From: Coriobacteriaceae bacterium
Lineage (GTDB): Bacteria > Actinomycetota > Coriobacteriia > Coriobacteriales > Coriobacteriaceae
DNA: 64,000 nucleotides
Direction: 5' to 3'
NCBI GenBank assembly: GCA_030525945.1
Contig: JAUNDT010000008.1
Coordinates: forward strand, 1-64,000
Shown here: one piece after another, positions 23,748 through 35,447 of the stretch
How the letters are laid out: the number at the start of each line of letters is the position of its first letter
How positions within the stretch are numbered: the first letter of the stretch is position 1
Translations under genes and position numbers: made by a program
Notes under the pieces: model-generated
The model's database searches: none
What the model was told of the DNA's origin: nothing
Seen by the model: only the letters and a program-made list of their open reading frames with translations

Positions 23748-26573
23748 GTGGCAGACCATACGCATGCAGATGCCCACACGGGCGAGACCGTTCTCAATGG
23801 GGCGAACCTGGACCTGATGTCCGGGACGCGCCGCATTGACCTCACCGATCTCGAGGCCGCCCTCGAGGTTCTGTCCGACATTGATATTCCCGCTGAGCTT
23901 CGCGACAACCTGGCGCTGTTCCTGCGCCTCGAGCGCCGCGTGCTGCGTGAGTACGACCCGGCGGTCCTGGACGTGTTCGACGAGCTCATGATGAACGTCG
24001 TGCAGGCAAACGCCGGCGATCCGGGCGCCGAGGCCGATGGTGAGGACGTGGACGAGCAGGGGATGCCCACCACGAGCACGCCGTCCGCCAACGCGTTCCG
24101 CGATGCGGTGGCGCTCATCGACACGCTGCCCGTCGACCAGACCCAGGTGCTGGTGCGTGCGTTCACCACCTTCTTTCACCTGGCGAATCTTTCCGAGGAA
24201 AACTACCGCGTGGCGCAGCTGCGCGGCCGCGAGCGCAACGTGTCCACCGAGGACGCGGTCGACCCCGCCAACGCGCTGACCGTGGCGTTCCACCAGCTCA
24301 CCGAGGAGGTCGGCGGCGCCAAGGCCACCGAGCTGCTGAGCCGCCTGGAGTTCCACCCGGTCTTTACCGCGCACCCCACCGAGGCGCGCCGCAAGGCCGT
24401 TGAGAACAAGATCCGCCGCATCGCCCGCCTGCTGGAGGAGCGCCCCTACATGGGCGGCTCCGACCTGGTGGAAAACGAGCGCCACATTCTGCAGGAGATC
24501 GACGCCCTCGTGCGCACGAGCCCCATCGCGCTCAAAAAGCCCACGCCCGTCGAGGAAGCCGACACCATCATCGACATCTTCGACAACACGCTGTTCGACA
24601 CCATTCCGGTGATTTACCGCCGCTTTGACGACTGGGTTCTGGGCGAGTACGCGGGCACCGTCCCGCCCGTGTGCCCGGCGTTCTTCCATCCCGGCAGCTG
24701 GATCGGCTCCGACCGCGACGGCAACCCCAACGTCACCGCCAAGGTGAGCCGTCAGGTGGCCGCCAAGTACGCGACGCACATGATCGCCAAGCTGGCCGAG
24801 AAGTGCCGCCGCGTGGGCCGCAACCTCACGCTTGAGTCCCGTTACAGCAAGCCCTCAGAGGAGCTGCTGAACCTATGGAGCCACCAGGTCGAGATGAGCG
24901 AGGTGCTCACCGAGCGCGCGAGCGTCATGTCCGCCTCGGAGCCGCATCGCGCCGTCATGCTCGTCATGGCCGCCCGCCTGGACGCCACGGTGGGCCGCAA
25001 CGCCGACACCATGTACCGAACTTGCGACGAGTTCCTCGCCGACCTGCGCGTGGTGCAGCGTTCGCTCGCCCAGTGCGGTGCGGTGCGCGCCGCCTACGGC
25101 CCGGTTCAGACGCTTATCTGGCAGGCCGAGACCTTCGGCTTCCACATGGTGGAGATGGAGTTCCGTCAGCACTCCGTCGTGCATACGCGTGCGCTGAACG
25201 ATATCCGCGAGCACGGCATTCACGGCGAGCTCGCTCCCATGACGCGCGAGGTGCTGGACACTTTCCGCGCCATCGGCTCCATTCAGAAGCGCTTTGGCGA
25301 GAAGATGGCGCATCGCTACATCATCTCGTTCACCAAGAGCGCCCAGCACGTGGCCGACGTGTATGAGCTGGCTCAGCTGGCCTTCGCGCATGCCGAGGAC
25401 GTGCCCGCGCTCGACGTTATCCCGCTGTTTGAGCAGCTCGAGGACCTCGAGGGCTGCGTGGACGTGCTCAACGAGATGCTCGAGCTGCCCGCCGTCCAGG
25501 CGCGCCTGGCGCAGACCGGTCGCCGCATGGAGATCATGCTCGGCTACTCGGACTCCTCCAAGGACGCCGGCCCCACCACCGCCACGCTCGCCCTGCACTC
25601 CGCGCAGGAGCGCATCGCCGCGTGGGCTGCCAAGAACGACATTGACTTGGTGCTCATGCACGGCCGCGGCGGCGCCGTGGGCCGCGGTGGCGGCCCGGCC
25701 AACCGCGCGGTGCTCGCGCAGCCCGCGGGTTCGGTGAACTGCTTCTTTAAGGTGACGGAGCAGGGTGAGGTCATCTTTGCCCGCTACGGCAACCAGACGC
25801 TCGCCCAGCGCCACGTGGAGAGCGTGGCGGCCGCGACCCTGCTGAACTCCGCCCCGTCGGTGGAGCGTGTGAACACCGAGACCACCGAGCGCTATGCGCA
25901 GATGGCGGCGCGCCTGAACGAGGCGAGCCACGAGCGCTATCTGGACCTGCTGAACACGACAGATTTCACCCCGTGGTTCTCCACCGTGACGCCGCTGACC
26001 GAGGTCGGCCTGCTGCCCATTGGCAGCCGTCCCGCCAAGCGCGGCCTGGGCGCCAAGTCGCTCGACGACCTGCGCACCATTCCGTGGGTGTTCTCCTGGA
26101 GCCAGGCGCGCATCAACCTGGCTGCGTGGTACGGCTTGGGCACCGCCTGCGAGAAGCTGGGAGACCTCGAGCTGCTGCAGCGCGCCTACCATGAGTGGCC
26201 GCTGTTCAGCACGTTCATCGACAACATCGAGATGTCGATCGCCAAGACCGATAACCGCATCGCCAAGATGTACCTGGCCCTGGGCGACCGTGACGACCTG
26301 GCCGCCAAGGTGTTCGACGAGATGATGCTCACGCGTTCCTGGGTGCTGCGCATTGTGGGCGATGAGTGGCCGCTCGAGCACCGCCGCGTGCTTGGCCAGG
26401 CCGTGCGCGTGCGCAACCCGTTCGTGGACGCCCTGTCGCTCGCGCAGGTCCGCGCGCTGCGTGAGGTCCGCGCCAACCAGGACGAGCTGTCCGAGGAGGC
26501 TAAGGCTGAGTTCATGAGCCTGGTGCTGGAGACCGTGACCGGTGTCTCCGCCGGTCTTCAGAACACGGGGTAA
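23748..26573 (+). CDS. ppc: Phosphoenolpyruvate carboxylase
   Basis: A 941-residue cytosolic enzyme that carboxylates PEP to oxaloacetate, an anaplerotic step. Catalytic blocks are intact: FTAHPTEARRKAVENKI (active-site His region), GSDRDGNPNVTA, LGYSDSSKDAGP and the glycine loop HGRGGAVGRGGGP. The C-terminus LQNTG is the usual ending. Residues 1-35 form a short extra N-terminus. The GTG start at 23748 follows GAGGAGGT. The last codons and the stop lie inside a hairpin element (26570-26676). Confidence 0.97.
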   Translation: MADHTHADAHTGETVLNGANLDLMSGTRRIDLTDLEAALEVLSDIDIPAELRDNLALFLRLERRVLREYDPAVLDVFDELMMNVVQANAGDPGAEADGEDVDEQGMPTTSTPSANAFRDAVALIDTLPVDQTQVLVRAFTTFFHLANLSEENYRVAQLRGRERNVSTEDAVDPANALTVAFHQLTEEVGGAKATELLSRLEFHPVFTAHPTEARRKAVENKIRRIARLLEERPYMGGSDLVENERHILQEIDALVRTSPIALKKPTPVEEADTIIDIFDNTLFDTIPVIYRRFDDWVLGEYAGTVPPVCPAFFHPGSWIGSDRDGNPNVTAKVSRQVAAKYATHMIAKLAEKCRRVGRNLTLESRYSKPSEELLNLWSHQVEMSEVLTERASVMSASEPHRAVMLVMAARLDATVGRNADTMYRTCDEFLADLRVVQRSLAQCGAVRAAYGPVQTLIWQAETFGFHMVEMEFRQHSVVHTRALNDIREHGIHGELAPMTREVLDTFRAIGSIQKRFGEKMAHRYIISFTKSAQHVADVYELAQLAFAHAEDVPALDVIPLFEQLEDLEGCVDVLNEMLELPAVQARLAQTGRRMEIMLGYSDSSKDAGPTTATLALHSAQERIAAWAAKNDIDLVLMHGRGGAVGRGGGPANRAVLAQPAGSVNCFFKVTEQGEVIFARYGNQTLAQRHVESVAAATLLNSAPSVERVNTETTERYAQMAARLNEASHERYLDLLNTTDFTPWFSTVTPLTEVGLLPIGSRPAKRGLGAKSLDDLRTIPWVFSWSQARINLAAWYGLGTACEKLGDLELLQRAYHEWPLFSTFIDNIEMSIAKTDNRIAKMYLALGDRDDLAAKVFDEMMLTRSWVLRIVGDEWPLEHRRVLGQAVRVRNPFVDALSLAQVRALREVRANQDELSEEAKAEFMSLVLETVTGVSAGLQNTG

Positions 26574-26676
26574 ACCGGATTGAAGCACCCCACCTTGGGG
26601 TTCAGTCGTCGGGCGCCGCACGTGAGGCGTGCGCCCTTCTCCTTCGCCCCAATCTGGGGCACTTCAACCGGTTTAC
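26570..26676 (+). repeat. Covarying-stem hairpin element, copy 4 (overlaps ppc stop)
   Basis: Left arm starts GTAAACCGG at 26570, includes the ppc TAA, and pairs with AACCGGTTTAC ending at 26676. The next stem part is GAAGCACCCCACCTTGGGG with CCCCAATCTGGGGCACTTC. The core (TTCAGTCGTCGG / CTTCTCCTTC) and a GC-rich apical stem follow the family pattern. Confidence 0.75.
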
Positions 26677-26690
26677 CTTTGCCGTTGTGA

Positions 26691-26796
26691 CGCGAAGCCG
26701 TCAGACGGGCAATCTGCCTTTCAATCGTCGGGCGCGTGCGAAAGCACGCATCCCTCCTCTTTCAAGGCACCTTGCTCCGCCTGGCGGCTTCTCGCT
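26691..26796 (+). repeat. Covarying-stem hairpin element, copy 5
   Basis: The outer arms here are quite different (GCGAAGCCG-CAG-CGG-CAA against TTGC-CCG-CTG-CGGCTTC-CGC), but the internal loop TTCAATCGTCGG / TCCCTCCTCTTTC and apical stem GCGTGC-gaaa-GCACGC are the shared core. It follows copy 4 within 15 nt. The whole gap 26574-27200 holds structured repeats and no convincing gene. Confidence 0.7.
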
Positions 26797-26828
26797 GTCG
26801 CGAGGTCGACCTACAAGGTTTTTGCTGG

Positions 26829-26880
26829 GCGCCGCGGGGTTGTACGTGTTGTGCGTGCAGGCCCGCGGCGCTATTTGTTT
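26829..26880 (+). terminator. Terminator-like hairpin
   Basis: A perfect 10-bp stem GCGCCGCGGG / CCCGCGGCGC (26829-26838 and 26862-26871) with a 23-nt loop is followed by TATTTGTTT. It could end the ppc transcript. Confidence 0.45.
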
Positions 26881-26930
26881 GCGGCTGGCTTATATTGCAG
26901 GTCGCACTGCCAATAACCGAAACTTCGGAG

Positions 26931-27021
26931 CACTTTATGAAACTCGGTGCGCTTCTGAACCATTTTTCGGTGTGCGCATGGTTAAAAAGTGCACCGAGTT
27001 TCACGAGGTGCTCCGAAGTTT
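26931..27021. repeat. Imperfect inverted repeat with about 43-nt arms
   Basis: Arms 26931-26973 and 26988-27021 share, in inverted order, AACTTCGGAGCAC, GAAACTCGGTGC and AACCAT. They are separated by only about 15 nt, giving a long stem. A possible terminator or mobile-element remnant before the ene-reductase operon. Confidence 0.65.
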
Positions 27022-27200
27022 GCCGAATTGCGCTGCCCCGCCGCCGCACCGCGTCCCGCCGTGTAGCACGCGGCGCCTCTGCTGTCTTCCTCTTGCCCGA
27101 ACGGTCGCTCGAGCGCCGTTGGGCGGCAAGCACGCAAGCCAAAACATCAACCGAGTACACTGGAAAGGTTAGACGCGCAGCTTCGCACGAGAGGATCGCC

Positions 27201-29150
27201 ATGCACTCAGACAAGTACCCGCTTTTGTTCTCGCCGCTCAAAGTCGGCACAACCCAGATCCGCAACCGCGTGTTCATGCCGCCGGTGTCCACCAACCTGG
27301 CAGACCACGGCTACGTTACCGACGCGCTCGTCGACCACTACGCGGCGCGCGCTGCCGGCGGCGTGGGTCTCATCGTCACCGAGGTCGTGACCGTCGAGCC
27401 CACCTACGTGTACCTGCCGGGCGACATGTGCATGGCGGACGATTCCTACATCCCCGGTTGGGAGCGCCTCACCGCCGCCGTTCACGAGCACGGCGCTAAG
27501 ATCATGCCCCAGCTCTTCCACCCCGCGTACATGGCGTTCCCGGTTCCGGGCACTCCGCGTCTCATCGCCCCGTCCTTCGTGGGCCCGTACTACGCGCGCG
27601 AGGCACCGCGCCCCGTCACGCGTGAGGAGCTCGCCGTTCTCACCCGCCAGTTTGGCGACGCAGCCGAGCGTATGAAGCGCGCCGGCACCGACGGCGTCGA
27701 GATTCACGCCGCGCACGCTCACGGCCTGCTCGGCGGCTTCCTCTCACCGCTCTACAACAAGCGCACCGACGAGTACGGCGGTGACATCGATGGCCGCCTC
27801 AAGCTCACGCTCGACGTGGTGCGCGAGGTGCGCGAGCGCTGCGGCGAGGACTTCATCATCGACGTGCGCATTTCGGGCGACGAGTACTCCGACGGCGGCC
27901 TGACCGTCACCGACATGTGCCATGTGGCGCGCGAGCTCGAGCGCGCGGGCGTCGACCTGCTGCATGTGTCGGGCGGCACCACCATCAAGCGCGGCAGCGC
28001 CATCCCGGCGGCGGGCACGCGCCAGGGCAGCCATGCGGAGGTGGCGGCCAAGATCCGTACCTGCGTGAATATCCCCGTTGCCACGGTGGGCCGCATTAAC
28101 GAGCCGTGGATTGCCGAGGAGCTGCTGGCCGAGGGCGTGGCCGACGCCTGCATGATCGGCCGCGCGAACCTGTGCGACGCCGAGTTCTGCAACAAGGCCG
28201 CCGCCGGCAACACCGCCGACATCCGCCCCTGCATCGGCTGCCTGCGCTGCCTGACGGGCATCATGTTCGGCAAGCCCATCGCTTGCACGGTGAATCCGGA
28301 CGTCGAGCACAACGATGCGGCGGTGGAGCCAGCCGAGGCCCCGCATGACGTGCTGGTTGTTGGTGCGGGTCCCGCTGGCATGGAGGCCGCGTTCGTGGCC
28401 GCTCGCCGTGGTCACCATGTGGTGCTCGCCGACGCGCAGGACGAGCTGGGCGGCACCATGCGCATCGCGGCCGTGCCCATCGCCAAGCAGGACCTGTGCC
28501 GCGTGATCAAGTTCCAGGCGCGCCGTCTTGAGCAGGCGGGCGTCGAGGTTCGCCTGAACACGCGCCTTACCGCCGAGGACATCGCGCGCGACTTTGCCGG
28601 CTACGAGGTGATTCTCGCAGCGGGCGCCGAGCCCATCGTCCCGGGCTTCGTCGGCGCGTTCAAGCAGGTCTGCACGGCCGATGACATCCTCGCGGGCCGC
28701 GTGCATCCGGGCAAGAACATCGTGGTGGTGGGCGGCGGCTCCGTGGGCTGCGAGACGGCAGACTACTTGGCACCGCTCGTGGGTGACCTCGCCCGCGGCA
28801 ACCGCGACATCACGCTGGTGGAGATGGGCCCCGTGCTCGCTCCCGCCGAAGGGGCCGCGGGTCGTGCGGCGCTCATCACGCGCATGCTTAGCAAGGGTGT
28901 TCACGTGCTCTGCGACGCCAAGGTGACCGAGGTCACCGAGGATACGATCGCGTACGAGCAGGCGGGGGAGACCCATGTGATCGAGGGCGCCGACACGCTG
29001 GTGCTCGCACTCGGCTACCGCTCCGATCCCAGCTTTGCCAACGCCCTCGCCGAGCAGGGCACAACCGTTCACGTAATCGGTGATGCCGAAAAACCTGGCA
29101 ACATCAAGGACGCCATGGCGGCCGCATACGAGCTGGCGCGCGGGCTGTAG
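27201..29150 (+). CDS. FMN/[4Fe-4S]/FAD ene-reductase of the FadH/BaiCD family (1)
   Basis: A 649-residue NADH:flavin oxidoreductase. An old-yellow-enzyme FMN barrel (about 1-340) starts YPLLFSPLKVGTTQIRNRVF and has the FLSPLYNKRTDEYGG block. The Fe-S motif is CIGCLRC, 11 residues, then C (about 345-365). An FAD/NAD(P) two-dinucleotide fold has VLVVGAGPAGMEAA and VVVGGGSVGCETA. Homologues reduce enoyl-CoAs or steroid/bile-acid and other enones. The Tyr usually found after the barrel's AAHG is absent (sequence IHAAHAHGLLGG). ATG 27201 with GAGAGGA. Followed by a paralogue 27 nt downstream, probably one operon. Confidence 0.9.
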   Translation: MHSDKYPLLFSPLKVGTTQIRNRVFMPPVSTNLADHGYVTDALVDHYAARAAGGVGLIVTEVVTVEPTYVYLPGDMCMADDSYIPGWERLTAAVHEHGAKIMPQLFHPAYMAFPVPGTPRLIAPSFVGPYYAREAPRPVTREELAVLTRQFGDAAERMKRAGTDGVEIHAAHAHGLLGGFLSPLYNKRTDEYGGDIDGRLKLTLDVVREVRERCGEDFIIDVRISGDEYSDGGLTVTDMCHVARELERAGVDLLHVSGGTTIKRGSAIPAAGTRQGSHAEVAAKIRTCVNIPVATVGRINEPWIAEELLAEGVADACMIGRANLCDAEFCNKAAAGNTADIRPCIGCLRCLTGIMFGKPIACTVNPDVEHNDAAVEPAEAPHDVLVVGAGPAGMEAAFVAARRGHHVVLADAQDELGGTMRIAAVPIAKQDLCRVIKFQARRLEQAGVEVRLNTRLTAEDIARDFAGYEVILAAGAEPIVPGFVGAFKQVCTADDILAGRVHPGKNIVVVGGGSVGCETADYLAPLVGDLARGNRDITLVEMGPVLAPAEGAAGRAALITRMLSKGVHVLCDAKVTEVTEDTIAYEQAGETHVIEGADTLVLALGYRSDPSFANALAEQGTTVHVIGDAEKPGNIKDAMAAAYELARGL

Positions 29151-29177
29151 CTCGCGCTCAAGAGAAAGGAAACGCTC

Positions 29178-31112
29178 ATGTCCCAGACCGATTTCAAGAT
29201 TCTCGAACCCATTACCGTCGGCGGCGTGGAGTTCAAGAACCGCATCATGTTCCCGCCGCTGACCACCGGCTATGAGGAGCGCGACGGCAGCATCGGTGAG
29301 CGCAGCCGCGCCTTCTACACCCGCCTGGCACAGGGCGGCGCCGGCTACATCGTGCTCGGCGACGTGGCGCCCATCGCGTCGTTCTCGCCCACGCCCAAGC
29401 TGTTCTGCGACGAGCAGATCGAGTCGTTCAAGCAGCTCGCCGACGCCGTGCACGAGTACGGCTGCAAGCTCGGCGTGCAGATCTTCCACCCCGAGTACGA
29501 CTGTGACGCCATCAACGCGTTGTTCCGCGAGGGCAAGATGAACGAGGTCCGCGCGCGCATGCACCACGATATGGAGCACTTCACCGACGAGGTGAGCGAG
29601 GAGACCCTGCTCGCCATCATCGACAAGATGTGCGCGTGCGCCGTGCGTGCGCAGAAGGCCGGCGTCGACGTGATCCAGGTGCACGGCGACCGTTTGGTGG
29701 GCTGCCTGACCTCCACGCGCATGAACCACCGCACGGACAAGTTCGGCGGCTCGCTCGAGAACCGCACGCGTTTTGCGCTCATGCTGGTCAAGGCTCTGCG
29801 CGATGCCGTGCCGGACATGGTGATCGACTACAAGTTGCCCATCGTGACGCCCGAGCGCGGCAAGGGCGGCATCGACCTGGAGGATGCGCCGCAGTTCGCG
29901 CAGTGGCTCGAGGAGGCCGGCGTTGACATGCTCCACGTGGCGCAGGCCAACCACACCGGCAACATGGCCGACACCATTCCGCCCATGGGCGTGCAGCCCT
30001 ACGGCTTCTTCGTCGACATCACCGGCCAGATCAAGCAGGCCGTGAGCATCCCGGTTTCCGCCGTGGGCCGTATTGTCGACCCGTATATGGCAGAGCGCGT
30101 GGTCGTGTCCGGCAAGGCCGATATGGTCGGCATCGGCCGCGGCTTTTTGGCCGACGAGGACTGGGTGCGCAAGGTTGAGGACGGCCGCGCCGACCAGGTC
30201 ATTCGCTGCTTGTCCTGCAACAAGGGCTGCACGGACGCGATTCAGCGCCGCGAGGGCCTGAGCTGCGTGCTGAACCCCGAGAACGGCTACGAGACCGTGC
30301 GCCATATCGTGCCCACGGATGCGCCGAAGCGCGTTGCGGTGGTGGGCGGCGGCATTGCCGGCCTCATGGCGGCTCGCGTGGCTGCCCTGCGCGGTCACGA
30401 GGTCACGCTGTTCGAGCGCGCAACCGAGCTGGGCGGCCAGCTCAACATCGCGTGTGTGCCGCCGCGCAAGTGCGAGATCCGTCGCGCCGTGCAGGATGCG
30501 GTGAGGGCCGCCGAGGGCGCGGGCGTTACGTTCCAGCTTGGCCGCGCCGTTGAGGCCTCCGAGCTTGCTGAGGCGGGCTTTGAGCGTGTCATCGTGGCCG
30601 TGGGCGCCGAGTGCGCCGTTCCGCCCATCAAGGGCGCCGACGGCGTGAACGTGGCGGATTCCTGGTTGGTGCTCGCTGGTACGGCCGATGTGTACGGCAA
30701 GGTCGCGGTCATCGGCGGCGGCATGGTGGGTTGTGAGACCGCCGAGCTGCTGGCCGATGCGGGCTGCGAGGTAAGCGTGGTCGAGATGCTCGATGCAATC
30801 GCCGCCGACGAGGGCCCGACCGTGAAGCCCACGCTGTTCGAGCACTTTGCCGAGCGCGGTGTTCAGCAGTTCACCCAGCATAAGGTGCTCGAGATCACGC
30901 CGACCGAGCTGGTGTGCGAGGGCCCCGAGGGCGAGGTCCGCATGCCGATCGACTACGCCGTGATGGCCATTGGCGCCAAGCGCGTGACGTTCGACACGGC
31001 GCCGCTCGATGCGGCGGGCGTGGCCTGGACGTTCGTGGGCGACTGCAGCGAGGAAGGCGGCGACATTTCGCGCGCCACCAAGACCGCCTACGACGCGGCC
31101 GCCGCGCTGTAA
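29178..31112 (+). CDS. FMN/[4Fe-4S]/FAD ene-reductase of the FadH/BaiH family (2)
   Basis: A 644-residue paralogue of the preceding gene with the same three parts: OYE barrel (about 1-330), Fe-S motif CLSCNKGC-11 residues-C (about 338-357) in the FadH spacing, and FAD/NAD folds (RVAVVGGGIAGLMAAR; VAVIGGGMVGCETAELL). The barrel motif is VHGDRLVGCLTS instead of the AHGYLL type, so the usual Tyr proton donor is missing here too. The two spacings of the Fe-S cysteines differ between the paralogues. The pair suggests two steps on related enone substrates, perhaps steroid, bile-acid, flavonoid or acryloyl compounds, which sequence alone cannot resolve. Confidence 0.9.
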   Translation: MSQTDFKILEPITVGGVEFKNRIMFPPLTTGYEERDGSIGERSRAFYTRLAQGGAGYIVLGDVAPIASFSPTPKLFCDEQIESFKQLADAVHEYGCKLGVQIFHPEYDCDAINALFREGKMNEVRARMHHDMEHFTDEVSEETLLAIIDKMCACAVRAQKAGVDVIQVHGDRLVGCLTSTRMNHRTDKFGGSLENRTRFALMLVKALRDAVPDMVIDYKLPIVTPERGKGGIDLEDAPQFAQWLEEAGVDMLHVAQANHTGNMADTIPPMGVQPYGFFVDITGQIKQAVSIPVSAVGRIVDPYMAERVVVSGKADMVGIGRGFLADEDWVRKVEDGRADQVIRCLSCNKGCTDAIQRREGLSCVLNPENGYETVRHIVPTDAPKRVAVVGGGIAGLMAARVAALRGHEVTLFERATELGGQLNIACVPPRKCEIRRAVQDAVRAAEGAGVTFQLGRAVEASELAEAGFERVIVAVGAECAVPPIKGADGVNVADSWLVLAGTADVYGKVAVIGGGMVGCETAELLADAGCEVSVVEMLDAIAADEGPTVKPTLFEHFAERGVQQFTQHKVLEITPTELVCEGPEGEVRMPIDYAVMAIGAKRVTFDTAPLDAAGVAWTFVGDCSEEGGDISRATKTAYDAAAAL

Positions 31113-31247
31113 GGGCTGCGCGAAAACCCTGAGATGCAAGGGGCGTGGGACGTGTTCCTGCGCCCCCTTCATGCGTTAGGTCTTGTGGCAACATGTGCCG
31201 TTCGGGATTGGCAAGCGAGCCTTTCGTCCTGAAAAATGTTGAACTCC

Positions 31248-31303
31248 ACACTTTTACGTCCTTAAAAATGTTGATAACAACAGAAATAAGGACGTAAAAG
31301 TGT
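31248..31303. repeat. Perfect 17-bp inverted repeat
   Basis: ACACTTTTACGTCCTTA (31248-31264) and its exact complement (31287-31303) flank a 22-nt AT-rich loop. A shorter related word (cgtcctgaaaaatgttga) lies just left. The gap 31113-31461 has no gene. It marks the edge between core genes and the defence island. Confidence 0.7.
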
Positions 31304-31386
31304 TATAGCCCGGGCGCAACACTCATTCGAGCCGGATGGTCTTGCTTTTTTGTTGCTCCCTGCGGCTCTATGAGCGAAGGTCTATT

Positions 31387-31416
31387 TTGACGGCACACAC
31401 CGTTCTAATCTATAAA
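31387..31416 (+). promoter_or_regulatory. Promoter of the Phd-RelE toxin-antitoxin operon
   Basis: TTGACG (31387-31392), an 18-nt spacer and TATAAA (31411-31416). The AT-rich segment downstream with AGTGCTAAAATAGGGCTACTT is an imperfect palindrome and may be the antitoxin's operator. Confidence 0.55.
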
Positions 31417-31461
31417 TAGTGCTAAAATAGGGCTACTTTAAGGGCTATGTTAGGAGTGTAC

Positions 31462-31737
31462 ATGAGTCCCGCTGTAGCGACCGTCGGCATGGCCGAGGCA
31501 AAGACCAATTTCAGCAAACTTACGGCAAATGCGAACGCCACGGGTCTGCCCATCACGGTGTTCAAGAACAACAAACCGTGGGTGGAGATTCGTCCGCTGG
31601 CCACGCCTCGCGATGATTTTGAGGGGATGCCTACGGAAACGATCCGTGCCATACGGGAGACGGAGGCCATGGCCGTCGATCCGGAGCACGTGACATATCA
31701 TGCTGCGGACGACCTTTTTGCTGCTCTCGGGCTGTAG
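31462..31737 (+). CDS. Phd/YefM-family antitoxin
   Basis: A 91-residue type II antitoxin. It begins MSPAVATVGMAEAKTNFSKL, the DNA-binding fold of the Phd/YefM family. The middle VFKNNKPWVEIRPL is the typical VxxNxxP-x-A/E-V strand. The acidic C-terminus would wrap the toxin. ATG 31462 is preceded by TTAGGAG. The earlier in-frame ATG at 31447 would place the ribosome site inside the gene. The toxin gene starts 9 nt after its stop, and together they should autoregulate the promoter at 31387-31416. Confidence 0.86.
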   Translation: MSPAVATVGMAEAKTNFSKLTANANATGLPITVFKNNKPWVEIRPLATPRDDFEGMPTETIRAIRETEAMAVDPEHVTYHAADDLFAALGL

Positions 31738-31746
31738 GGGGACTGG

Positions 31747-32046
31747 GTGTACTCGGCATCGTTTTCCTCCCGCTTCGAGCGAGACGTAAAGGCCTGTAAA
31801 AAGAAGCACTGGGACATGCAATCGCTCAAGGTCGCTATGTCAGATTTGCTCAAGTCTGATGACGAGGTGCTTGGCAGGCGGTACAAGGACCACGCGCTTA
31901 TGGGCGGGTGGCAAGGGTATCGGGCCATACATGTTGATTCGGCGCCGAATCCTGCGAAGGACCAGTGGGTGCTCATGTATAAGCTCTGTGACGGAGAGCT
32001 GATCTTTGTCAGGACGGGCACGCACGAAGAAGTGTATGGGAAGTGA
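31747..32046 (+). CDS. RelE/YafQ-type mRNA-interferase toxin
   Basis: A 99-residue basic toxin of the RelE/ParE superfamily, YafQ-like. It has the SSRFERDVKACKKKHW start, the DHALMGGWQGYRAIHVD core strand and the C-terminal ELIFVRTGTHEEVYG with the conserved R-G-H-x-E-x-F/Y ending of YafQ. Family members cut ribosome-bound mRNA. The GTG start at 31747 is 9 nt after the antitoxin stop. A hairpin terminator follows. Confidence 0.88.
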   Translation: MYSASFSSRFERDVKACKKKHWDMQSLKVAMSDLLKSDDEVLGRRYKDHALMGGWQGYRAIHVDSAPNPAKDQWVLMYKLCDGELIFVRTGTHEEVYGK

Positions 32047-32085
32047 AGTGACGCCCCGTCGTCTGTGTGGATAAGTTAAAGGCAG

Positions 32086-32120
32086 AAGCGCCCATCCTGC
32101 GTATGTCAGGATGGGCGCTT
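32086..32120 (+). terminator. Terminator between the TA operon and the helicase gene
   Basis: A 14-bp perfect stem AAGCGCCCATCCTG / CAGGATGGGCGCTT with a 7-nt loop lies between convergent genes. It could serve both strands, but lacks a long T-run. Confidence 0.6.
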
Positions 32121-32163
32121 TGCTGTACGTGCCAAAGTGTGGCGCGTGCTGCGGGGATTGCAT

Positions 32164-35133
<2,970 letters not shown>

Positions 35134-35156
35134 GTCAGCGGGGGAGCAGCGGAACG

Positions 35157-35447
35157 CTCGCCGGCGGGGTTTTCGAAGCCCATCTTACGGAGTCGATCAT
35201 GGACTGCGGTGTCTCTAAAACAAGTGCCATCGGAACGCATAGCGCTCTCGTCGAAGAGGATTTCGTAGGGCTTGCCTTCGCAGGGCTGCACCACGGGGTA
35301 TTGCTCTGCGACGCGAATCTCTGCGGTGCGAGTTGTATCTCCGACCTTGAGGAGCCCTTCATATTCGGGGTTTTTCTCGCGGTACGCATAGATTCTGGGA
35401 TGGATGTCCGGGCGCTTGGGGAAGAAAGAGGTGCTACTCATCGCCAT
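35157..35447 (-). pseudogene. GIY-YIG nuclease N-terminal fragment of the helicase protein
   Basis: From the overlapping start codons 35447/35441 (inside the last codons of the methyltransferase gene) about 95 residues resemble a T5orf172/MUG113-type GIY-YIG domain: HPRIYAYREKNPEYEGLLKV, GDTTRTAEIRVAEQ. It ends KMGFENPAGE. The next two bases (35155-35156) stand where three are expected. Skipping them restores FRCSPADVRNAWLQ, which runs into the helicase frame. Without correction the frame continues in unrelated sequence to 34911. So this is one gene of about 1,090 codons with a one-base deletion, either a true null mutation or a sequencing error. Confidence 0.75.

Noticed and set aside
24873-26621. 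582-codon minus-strand ORF opposite ppc
   Set aside because: Shadow of ppc, with no motif or ribosome site.
27744-31172. 1142-codon minus-strand ORF opposite the ene-reductases
   Set aside because: Low-complexity His/Ala/Arg-rich shadow translation. The plus-strand genes have intact motifs.
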